NCBI GenBank assembly: GCA_964549765.1
Contig: CAZJWR010000103.1
Coordinates: 1 to 9,364 of the forward strand
DNA: 9,364 nt
From: CAZJWR01 sp964549765
GTDB lineage: Bacteria; Zixibacteria; MSB-5A5; GN15; JAAZOE01
Reading direction: 5' to 3'
Shown here: positions 1 to 6,273 of the stretch, piece after piece
Position numbering within the stretch: the first letter of the stretch is position 1
How the letters are laid out: every line of letters begins with the position of its first letter
The notes under the pieces: generated by a model
Seen by the model: the letters and a program-made list of their open reading frames with translations, nothing else
The model's database searches: none
Told to the model about the DNA's origin: nothing
Translations under genes and position numbers: made by a program

Positions 1-42
1 ATCAATTACATTTTCAAAAGCGGCCCCCCGCCCCAATGCTGA
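1..42 (+). CDS. 3' end of a dockerin-tailed protein (partial)
   Basis: Frame 1 reads INYIFKSGPPPQC and then stops with TGA at 40-42. This matches the last helix and tail of the dockerin domains that end the three complete genes here (for example INYIFKGGPPPGCN and INYIFKSGADPVCP). It is therefore the C-terminus of a fourth dockerin protein that begins upstream of the window. Nothing can be said about its catalytic part. Like its neighbours, it ends on or next to a Cys. The call rests on 13 residues, but the match to the family tail is very specific. Confidence 0.85.
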   Translation: MNYIFKSGPPPQC

Positions 43-64
43 CGGAAGGATAATGCTATTCGCC

Positions 65-100
65 GGGAGAGAAAAGACCCCTCTCCCCGCCCTCGATTTT
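65..100 (+). terminator. Possible terminator of the upstream dockerin gene
   Basis: GGGAGAG at 65-71 pairs perfectly with CTCTCCC at 81-87 across a 9-nt loop. The stem is followed, after nine bases, by TTTT at 97-100. It lies 23 nt after the stop codon of the partial gene. The T-run is short and displaced from the stem, so this is not a textbook intrinsic terminator. Confidence 0.4.
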
Positions 101-194
101 ACCTTACGATGACCGCCACAAGTACGATAATAATAATAACAAAACGATTTCAGGGGATCGGCCGATCCTGGAGTCGGCTGCCGGAACGTTGTAA

Positions 195-2369
195 ATGAAA
201 GGTCGCTTCATGTCGATTCGCATCTTTGCTCTGACATCACTTGTATTGGTACTTCTCTGCCCAGCCGTCATGGCCGTCGATAATCCATATATCCAGGCCC
301 GGATTTATTTCGAAACCAAAGCCGAGTGGGCCCGGCTTCACGCCATGCACCTCGATCAGGTATTGGGGGGCGATGGATATATCGAAATCGTGACCGATCG
401 GGCAGAACTGGACGAACTAGAGTCGCTCGGATTCAAATCCGATATCATCCATCCCGATCTGGCCGCTTATTTTCGTTCCCGTTTGCCGGATAAGAGCATG
501 GGGTCCTATAAGACGCTGGCCGAAATTTACGACTATCTCGACCAAATGATCGCGACCTATCCCAATATCGTCTCCCGGAAAATCAGTATCGGCCAGACCT
601 ATGAAGGCCGCGACATCTGGGCCGTCAAGATATCGGATAATCCCAATATCGACGAGGACGAGCCGGAAGTTTTGTACACGGCCTGCATCCACGCCCGTGA
701 GGTGATCACCCCGGAGATATTATTCTATTTCATGGATCATCTGACGCAGAATTACGGAATTGACTCGGCGATCACCAACTTGGTCGACAACCGTGAACTC
801 TGGTTTATCGTCATGGTCAATCCCGACGGGTATTATCACAACGAAGTCACCGATCCCAACGGCGGCGGCATGTGGCGCAAGAATATGCGCGACAATGGGG
901 ACGGATCGTTCGGCGTCGATCTCAACCGGAATTTCGACTACGAGTGGGGATATGACGACGAGGGGTCGTCGCCGTATACCTCGGATGAAACCTATCGCGG
1001 TACAGCGCCTTTTTCGGAGCCGGAAACGCAGGTGGTGCGGGATTTCATGGAAAATCACGATTTCGTGATTAGCCTGTTTTATCATTCCTATTCCAATCTT
1101 ATTATCTGGCCGTGGGGCTACGACCGGATAACCACGCCCGACGACGATATCTTTTCCGCCATGGGAGATTCGGCGGCGGCCATGAACGGATACACCCCGG
1201 AGCCGGGCTGGGCTCTCTATCCGGTGAATGGCAGCAGCGACGATTGGGGCTACGGGGAGCAGACAACCAAGAACAAGACTTTCTCGGTGACCATCGAAGC
1301 CGGTAATGCATACGACAATTTCTGGCCCCCGGCGTCGCGTATCGATCCTCTGGTGTCCGAAAATCTCGGCCCCGGCCTGTTCTTCGCGCGGGTGGCCGGT
1401 GATATCTATCGCCTGAAGCCGCCGGCGATGCCGACGATATTGGTCGATTCCGCGGTTAACGCGCTGAGCTACACAGTCAGTTGGATCCATGAGGACACGT
1501 TGAATCCGGCGACAATGTTTGAGTTGACGGAGATGACCGATTACCAGACGCTCACCGACACCGCCGACAATTTCGATTTCTGGGACGATCAGGATTTTTC
1601 TCTGTCGTCGGATCGCTTCGCGTCAGGCCCTTACAGTTTCTATTCGGGATCGGGAGATAACCTGTCGCGCGAGATGCAGTCGATTGATCCCTACCTCGTG
1701 GAACCGGGCGATTCCCTGCGTTTCCAGACATACTACGCGATCGAAACCGATTGGGATTATGCCTATGTCGAAATATCGACCGACGGTGTCAACTTCGAGC
1801 CGATACCAGGTACGATCACGACCGATTATGATCCCTACGGCAGCAATTTCGGTAACGGCATTACCGGTTCGTCGGGCGGATGGGTGTCGGCGGCATTTGA
1901 CCTGGCCGATTATGTCGGGCAGTACGTCTTTTTCCGTATTTCCTATCACACCGACAGCTATGTGACGGAAGAGGGAATTTACGTCGATGATATAAACCCG
2001 GTCGGAGCATTCGAATCGCGCAACGTCATCTTCCCCGTCACGGATACTTTTTACACGTTCGTCAACAGGCCGGCGGACACCTACTATTATAAGGTGCGGG
2101 CGCGCGACGCCGACCGGCAATGGAGCACCTATTCGGCCATCGCCAGAACGACCGCCAGCGCGAGTTATGTCTGCGGTGACGCCGACGCCGACTTTACCGT
2201 GAATATTTCCGACGCCATATTTCTGGTTAATTACATATTCAAGAGCGGTCCCGCACCCAACCCGCTTGAGGCCGGAGACGCCAACGGCGACGGCGCCGTC
2301 AACGTGGCCGATGCCGTTTACCTGATCGACTACGTCTTTAAAGGCGGCCCGGTACCGGTTTGCCCGTAG
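195..2369 (+). CDS. Secreted M14 metallocarboxypeptidase (A/T type) with dockerin
   Basis: Zinc carboxypeptidase predicted to remove C-terminal residues from peptides outside the cytoplasm. Residues 1-27 are a signal peptide, likely cut after VMA. Residues 28 to about 103 look like a prosegment. Residues 104-405 are the M14 domain. Visible active-site elements are H166-x-x-E169 (HARE) and H297 (HSYS) for zinc, NPDG at 209-212, R228 (WRKN), N244-R245 (DLNRNF), the substrate-capping Tyr Y353 (DDWGYG) and the catalytic Glu E368 (VTIEAG). This set and the DDWGYG signature resemble carboxypeptidase T. Residues 410-456 and 608-655 look like two halves of one FN3 domain, interrupted by a MAM-like domain at about 458-607 similar to those of immune inhibitor A-type proteases. 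Residues 660-724 are a type I dockerin with calcium loops D662-D664-D666-N670-D673 and D695-N697-D699-N703-D706. The start may be 210. The family call is firm; substrate preference is not readable. Confidence 0.95.
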   Translation: MKGRFMSIRIFALTSLVLVLLCPAVMAVDNPYIQARIYFETKAEWARLHAMHLDQVLGGDGYIEIVTDRAELDELESLGFKSDIIHPDLAAYFRSRLPDKSMGSYKTLAEIYDYLDQMIATYPNIVSRKISIGQTYEGRDIWAVKISDNPNIDEDEPEVLYTACIHAREVITPEILFYFMDHLTQNYGIDSAITNLVDNRELWFIVMVNPDGYYHNEVTDPNGGGMWRKNMRDNGDGSFGVDLNRNFDYEWGYDDEGSSPYTSDETYRGTAPFSEPETQVVRDFMENHDFVISLFYHSYSNLIIWPWGYDRITTPDDDIFSAMGDSAAAMNGYTPEPGWALYPVNGSSDDWGYGEQTTKNKTFSVTIEAGNAYDNFWPPASRIDPLVSENLGPGLFFARVAGDIYRLKPPAMPTILVDSAVNALSYTVSWIHEDTLNPATMFELTEMTDYQTLTDTADNFDFWDDQDFSLSSDRFASGPYSFYSGSGDNLSREMQSIDPYLVEPGDSLRFQTYYAIETDWDYAYVEISTDGVNFEPIPGTITTDYDPYGSNFGNGITGSSGGWVSAAFDLADYVGQYVFFRISYHTDSYVTEEGIYVDDINPVGAFESRNVIFPVTDTFYTFVNRPADTYYYKVRARDADRQWSTYSAIARTTASASYVCGDADADFTVNISDAIFLVNYIFKSGPAPNPLEAGDANGDGAVNVADAVYLIDYVFKGGPVPVCP
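198..202 (+). promoter_or_regulatory. Ribosome binding site supporting an alternative start at 210
   Basis: AAAGG lies 7 nt before the in-frame ATG at 210. The outer ATG at 195 has only a weak GGAA at 183-186. Starting at 210 gives a tidier signal peptide beginning MSIRIFALTSL. The true start of the first carboxypeptidase may therefore be 210, five codons inside the longest frame. Confidence 0.45.
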
Positions 2370-2382
2370 ACCGAATACGGGC
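2362..2382 (+). other. Perfect hairpin over the stop codon of the first carboxypeptidase gene
   Basis: GCCCGTA at 2362-2368 and TACGGGC at 2376-2382 form a 7-bp perfect stem with a 7-nt loop. The TAG stop at 2367-2369 sits inside it. No T-run follows, so it is not a canonical intrinsic terminator. It could protect the 3' end of the message or pause ribosomes, or be chance. Confidence 0.4.
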
Positions 2383-2400
2383 ACGATACGACCGGAGGAA

Positions 2401-2427
2401 AAAAAGATTGCCAAATATAGTCTTTTT
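2401..2427 (+). other. A/T stem-loop after the first carboxypeptidase gene
   Basis: AAAAAGA at 2401-2407 is the reverse complement of TCTTTTT at 2421-2427, with G-T and A-T pairs possible inside. The A-rich arm followed by a T-rich arm would give weak terminator-like character on either strand. The stem is nearly all A/T and so not strong. The rest of the 277-nt gap (2370-2646) shows no convincing gene. It has a short palindrome ACGGCCGT at 2610-2617 followed by TTTTT at 2623-2627, which could be another weak structure. Confidence 0.3.
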
Positions 2428-2631
2428 AGTATATTGACGGCGGTCGAAAGCGGCAGCCGTAGCGGCCCGCGAAATTACTCTTCACCGCCGTCGAATTTGC
2501 GACAGCAGGCATACATGGTATATGCGACGGAACGGTTTCAGTCTCACAACGGCCTGTCATATCGAGCCCGGCTCGGTATCAGGTATATATTGGCACGGCA
2601 ACCGTCCTCACGGCCGTCATAATTTTTCACC

Positions 2632-2640
2632 AGGATAGGA
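2632..2640 (+). promoter_or_regulatory. Ribosome binding site of the C10 peptidase gene
   Basis: AGGATAGGA holds two AGGA cores. The second (2637-2640) lies 6 nt before ATG 2647. This supports 2647 rather than the internal ATG at 2701 (residue 19), even though the resulting signal peptide has a long, Arg- and Pro-rich n-region. Confidence 0.65.
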
Positions 2641-2646
2641 TAGACA

Positions 2647-5600
2647 ATGAACGTCAGCGCCCTTTTTCATAGCGACCGACATCCCCGGCCCCGGCGGCCG
2701 ATGATTATTTTGATCCTGACAGTGATTGCCCTGGCGGCGGGGATTTTCCTGCCGGCAATTGCCCGCGCGGAGACGGCCTCCGCCGACGAAATGACTCACG
2801 TCTGCGAAAACTGGCTGAGCTATATGGTAGCTCAAGCCGGTGCTTGGGGCGGCGTGCAAAACCCGCAAATAAGTGACGTGCGGAATATCATCGTGAATGA
2901 TACGCTGGTCGGCCGGTTCTATTTCATACGTCCTACGGGATATGTGGTCGTGCCGGTCCTCAAGGAATTGGCGCCGGTGAAGGCGTATTCGGATGAAAAC
3001 TCGCTCGATATCGAAGAAGCCGACGGCTTCGCCCTGCTGCTGCGGCAGGTGCTGCAGAGCCGGACGCAATTGTATGTCGAGGTCTACGGGTCCCTCGATG
3101 CCGTTCAGCCCGATGATGAACAGCCGTTGTACGACGTCTCCAATCGCCGGAAATGGGATGCCTTTGACGTATCGCCCAAGGATTTCGACGCCTCCGCCGA
3201 TAAGGATTTGATGGCGCCCATGGATGAGACCGGGCCGTTGTTGACGTCAGCCTGGCATCAGGGGTATCCCTATAACGCTCTTTGCCCCATGGGTGACGGC
3301 GGGCGCTGCGCGGTGGGATGTGTGGCGACGGCGGCGGCGCAGATCATGTACTATCATCAATGGCCTCCCGTAGGCGAAGGCAGCTATTCCTACTACTGGG
3401 GCGGGGACAATTCCTGCGGCGGCAGCACTCCCGGGCAGACGCTGTCGGCGGATTTTTCCGATCCATACGTTTACGATAATTCGGTCGAGGCGGTATCGGA
3501 GATAAGTTACGAGATGGGTGTGGCCTTCCGGATGGACTACGGCCGATGCGGGTCGGGGGCTTATACGATGCAGGGCGCGACCGTTTTCCCGACCTATTTC
3601 CGGTATGATCCGTCAGCCCAGGCGGTGTACCGCTCCGATTACAACGCCGTCAACTGGTTCAGCTTGATAAAAGACAATATCAATCGAGGCTTGCCGATTC
3701 TCTATCGGATATACAGTCACGCCATCGTCTGTGACGGCTGGCGGGTATCCGGCAGTCTCAACCAGTATCATTTCAATTACGGCTGGGGTGGTTCGAACAA
3801 CGCCTGGTATACGGTCGATCATCTCTATTGCCCCTGGAGCGGCTGCGATCCGATGGTCGAAGCGATGGTGATCAATATTATCCCGCTCTCGGGCCGTCCC
3901 TGGCTTCGCGAAGCCGTTTTCACCGATAGCGCCGGCGATGGCGACGGCCAGCTTGAGGCGGGGGAAACGATCGAGATGTCGGTCCGAATCGCCAACTACG
4001 GGGTTGAACCGATCACCGACGTCACCCTCAACCTTTCCATCGACGATGAAACGCTCTCGATCCTGAATGGATCAGCCTATCTGGGTACGATCAATCCCGA
4101 TGGTTCGTCGGATAATTCGGGCGCGCCGTTCACGTTCAGTATTCCGGCGGACTATATCCCGCGGATCGATTCGTTCTGGTGCGAGATTACCTGGAACGGC
4201 GGCACGTCAAAAGATACGGTCGTGGTCACCAAGGCGGTCGGCCGCGTGAATATACTTCTCGTAGACGACGATCAAGGCGGCGACGTCAATTATTATTACG
4301 AGCAGTGCCTGCAAAACATGAGCATTCCCTACGATATCGTAAACACCGATGCCGGTGCGCCGGATTCCTCATATCTCGACGAGTATGATATCGTCATCTG
4401 GTTCACGGGCGACTATTTCATTTCTCCACTGTCTCTTGAAGGTATAGCCGCGATGAAAGGATTTCTGGACGCCGGCGGCAAGCTGTTTCTGACCGGTCAA
4501 CATATCGCGAGTGAATTGATGGGTGTCGATATGGACTTTCTCAACAATTACCTGAAGACATCATATCAATCTGTGCAGTCGATCGAAGACGTGCCGGTGC
4601 TCGAGGCCGAGGCGGGATGCCAAGTTTTTGACGGTTCGGAGGAATTGATGATCAATGGTCCCGGGGGCGCGTCGAATCAGCGGTTCCCGGATCTCACCGT
4701 TCCCCTTAACGGATCGGTGGCGGAACTCCGGTTCTCCACCTATGAGGATTACGGAGCGATTTCGTATTCTGGGGATAATCAACTCGTATTTTTCTCCTTT
4801 GGTTTCGAGGCGATTGAAAACGGCGATACCCGCTGGCAGAATCGCGACAGCACCATGGCCGATATTTTGCGCTTCTTCGCTTATCAGCGTCCCAATCAAT
4901 GCCCGAGCGTGACGGGCCTGACCGTTTCCCCCGGCCAGGCGATGCACCTGCTTGATCATACGCCGGTCATCGCCTGGACCTACGCCGACCATGAAGCCAC
5001 ACCGGAGGCGATGTATCAGGTTCAGGTGAGCCGGAACGCGCAATGGTCGACCGTGGATATGTGGGATTCCGGCCCGGTGGCCGGCTCCGATCTGTCGATG
5101 ACTTACGACGGTTCGCCTCTGGAAGACGGCGTTCAATACTATGTCCGGGTGCGGGCCTCGGATGGCGCTCTGTGGTCGAACTGGCAGACGACGACGATCC
5201 GCATGAATTCCGCACCGGCGGAACCGGGCGAATTGATTCCCTCCGGAATGCAGGGAGTAACGAGCCTCAGTCCCGCCCTGTCTCATGCCAACGCGGCCGA
5301 CGGCGAAGGCGACGCCGTCACTTATGACTATGAATTATACGCCGATTCCCAAATGACCGTATTGCTCGATCACGCCGAGGATCGCCCGCAAATGCCGGCG
5401 ACGACCAGTTGGCAGGTGACGATCGCCCTGAGCGAAGATTCGGTGTACTACTGGCGCGTACGGGGAAGCGATCCGTATGAAGACGGTTCCTGGAGCCGGT
5501 TGGGAACGTTTTGGGTGAATGCGCAGAATTTGCCGCCTCTCCCCTTTGACCTGATTTCTCCGGCCGACGGGGGTGATATCGCCGGCCGCATGGTGACGTT

Positions 5601-6033
5601 CGACTGGGCCGCCTCGACCGATCCCGATCCGTACGATTACATCACCTACACATTGTTCTACGACGATAATCCGGCCATGTCGTCGCCAAGCACGGTCAAT
5701 GAGATGGACAGCACGTGGTATGCGCTGCCGAACCCGCTGGAATTCGGCACGACCTATTATTGGAAGGTGCGGGCCAAGGATCGATTCGACGGCCAGACCT
5801 ACGGCAGCGAAATATTTTCCTTCACCACCATCCCCCAGGGCGACGCCGACGGCGACGGCGCCATCAATATCGCCGATGCCATTTATATTCTCAGGTACGT
5901 GTTCGGACTGGGGCCGGCGCCGGAACCTCAGGCGGCCGGCGACGCCACCTGCGACGGCGGTGTCACCGTAGCTGACGCCGTCTACCTGATCAACTATATA
6001 TTCAAGGGAGGACCGCCGCCGGGATGCAATTAG
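2647..6033 (+). CDS. Secreted C10 (streptopain-like) cysteine peptidase, multidomain, with dockerin
   Basis: Papain-fold endopeptidase of MEROPS family C10. Residues 1-41 are a signal peptide with a long basic n-region, a hydrophobic core at 20-37 and likely cleavage after ARA. Residues 42 to about 195 resemble the inhibitory Spi-type propeptide. The catalytic domain spans about 196-414. It has nucleophile C225 (GCVATAAAQIMYYHQWP), H358 (SHAIVCDGW), N377 and W380 (FNYGWGG), and the family segment GVAFRMDYG-x-CGSGA. A CARDB-like beta domain follows at about 419-530, with GDGDGQLEAGE. Residues 533-745 resemble the class I amidotransferase/ThuA-like fold (ILLVDDD, FLDAGGKLFLTGQHIA). The elbow carries T616 rather than Cys, so it is probably non-catalytic. 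Three FN3-like repeats occupy about 750-854, 855-959 and 961-1063. The dockerin is at 1065-1128; its second loop is degenerate (T1101 and T1107 at positions 3 and 9). Streptopain itself is about 400 residues, so about 700 here are extension. Likely role: extracellular protein cleavage that feeds the flanking carboxypeptidases. Confidence 0.93.
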   Translation: MNVSALFHSDRHPRPRRPMIILILTVIALAAGIFLPAIARAETASADEMTHVCENWLSYMVAQAGAWGGVQNPQISDVRNIIVNDTLVGRFYFIRPTGYVVVPVLKELAPVKAYSDENSLDIEEADGFALLLRQVLQSRTQLYVEVYGSLDAVQPDDEQPLYDVSNRRKWDAFDVSPKDFDASADKDLMAPMDETGPLLTSAWHQGYPYNALCPMGDGGRCAVGCVATAAAQIMYYHQWPPVGEGSYSYYWGGDNSCGGSTPGQTLSADFSDPYVYDNSVEAVSEISYEMGVAFRMDYGRCGSGAYTMQGATVFPTYFRYDPSAQAVYRSDYNAVNWFSLIKDNINRGLPILYRIYSHAIVCDGWRVSGSLNQYHFNYGWGGSNNAWYTVDHLYCPWSGCDPMVEAMVINIIPLSGRPWLREAVFTDSAGDGDGQLEAGETIEMSVRIANYGVEPITDVTLNLSIDDETLSILNGSAYLGTINPDGSSDNSGAPFTFSIPADYIPRIDSFWCEITWNGGTSKDTVVVTKAVGRVNILLVDDDQGGDVNYYYEQCLQNMSIPYDIVNTDAGAPDSSYLDEYDIVIWFTGDYFISPLSLEGIAAMKGFLDAGGKLFLTGQHIASELMGVDMDFLNNYLKTSYQSVQSIEDVPVLEAEAGCQVFDGSEELMINGPGGASNQRFPDLTVPLNGSVAELRFSTYEDYGAISYSGDNQLVFFSFGFEAIENGDTRWQNRDSTMADILRFFAYQRPNQCPSVTGLTVSPGQAMHLLDHTPVIAWTYADHEATPEAMYQVQVSRNAQWSTVDMWDSGPVAGSDLSMTYDGSPLEDGVQYYVRVRASDGALWSNWQTTTIRMNSAPAEPGELIPSGMQGVTSLSPALSHANAADGEGDAVTYDYELYADSQMTVLLDHAEDRPQMPATTSWQVTIALSEDSVYYWRVRGSDPYEDGSWSRLGTFWVNAQNLPPLPFDLISPADGGDIAGRMVTFDWAASTDPDPYDYITYTLFYDDNPAMSSPSTVNEMDSTWYALPNPLEFGTTYYWKVRAKDRFDGQTYGSEIFSFTTIPQGDADGDGAINIADAIYILRYVFGLGPAPEPQAAGDATCDGGVTVADAVYLINYIFKGGPPPGCN

Positions 6034-6147
6034 TGTCCGGCGCAGGGATTCATTGGCCAAAAACAGGCTTTTGTGCTCCGGTTTCATGGACCGGCTGATT
6101 GCAGCGACATGACAATGACGGCCGGCACGATGCCGAAAAATAAACTG

Positions 6148-6175
6148 TTGACGATAATTGGGATATGCCTATCTT
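6148..6175 (+). promoter_or_regulatory. Candidate promoter for the second carboxypeptidase gene
   Basis: TTGACG (6148-6153, 5/6 to the sigma-70 -35 box) is followed after 16 nt by TATCTT (6170-6175, 4/6 to the -10 box). This would give a leader of roughly 90 nt before ATG 6270. The -10 box overlaps a dyad (6169-6183). It rests on consensus matching alone, and promoter rules in this lineage may differ. Confidence 0.3.
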
Positions 6176-6183
6176 GCAGATAG
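6169..6183 (+). promoter_or_regulatory. Short dyad overlapping the candidate -10 box
   Basis: CTATCT at 6169-6174 and AGATAG at 6178-6183 form a 6-bp perfect inverted repeat with a 3-nt centre. The octamer ATAGCGGT beginning at 6180 recurs at 6207-6214, 27 nt downstream. The arrangement could be an operator or a small RNA hairpin, but neither is established. Confidence 0.25.
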
Positions 6184-6240
6184 CGGTACAGCCATAAGAG
6201 ATGCCAATAGCGGTCGGTTGATAATATTGAGAGGCCGCCG

Positions 6241-6273
6241 ATGAGAATCTTACGCCAAGGGTCGGAATCATGA
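6241..6273 (+). promoter_or_regulatory. Possible leader ORF coupled to the second carboxypeptidase gene
   Basis: ATG 6241 opens a 10-codon frame, MRILRQGSES, ending in TGA at 6271-6273. That stop overlaps the downstream start codon at 6270 in an ATGA arrangement. A good Shine-Dalgarno sequence, GAGAGG (6229-6234), sits 6 nt upstream of it. Ribosomes finishing this peptide could re-initiate on the carboxypeptidase. The frame is short enough to occur by chance, so it is only a candidate. Confidence 0.25.
6257..6261 (+). promoter_or_regulatory. Ribosome binding site of the second carboxypeptidase gene
   Basis: AAGGG lies 8 nt before ATG 6270. This start places a short basic n-region (MSK) directly before the hydrophobic signal core, which supports the start choice. 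Confidence 0.6.

Noticed and set aside
233..262. Lipoprotein signal (LVLLC in the first carboxypeptidase, VVLLC in the second)
   Set aside because: Neither has the small residues required before the lipobox Cys, and both have a normal signal peptidase I site (VMA, ANA) just downstream.
720..1490. 256-codon open frame on the minus strand inside the first carboxypeptidase gene
   Set aside because: It lies wholly antisense to a gene with intact M14 motifs. Its translation is Arg/Ile/Gly-rich with no signal, motif or repeat. Long antisense frames are expected from the codon usage here.
1623..2414. 263-codon minus-strand frame over the 3' half of the first carboxypeptidase gene
   Set aside because: It is antisense to FN3, MAM and dockerin coding sequence. 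The repeated GVGV/VDQVNGIGH segments are just the reverse reading of the dockerin loops.
4561..5286. 241-codon minus-strand frame inside the C10 gene
   Set aside because: It is antisense to the amidotransferase-like and FN3 region; rich in His and Arg, and without any recognisable domain.
5335..6087. 250-codon minus-strand frame over the 3' end of the C10 gene
   Set aside because: It is a mirror of FN3 and dockerin coding sequence. Its similarity to the other antisense frames only reflects the shared dockerin DNA.
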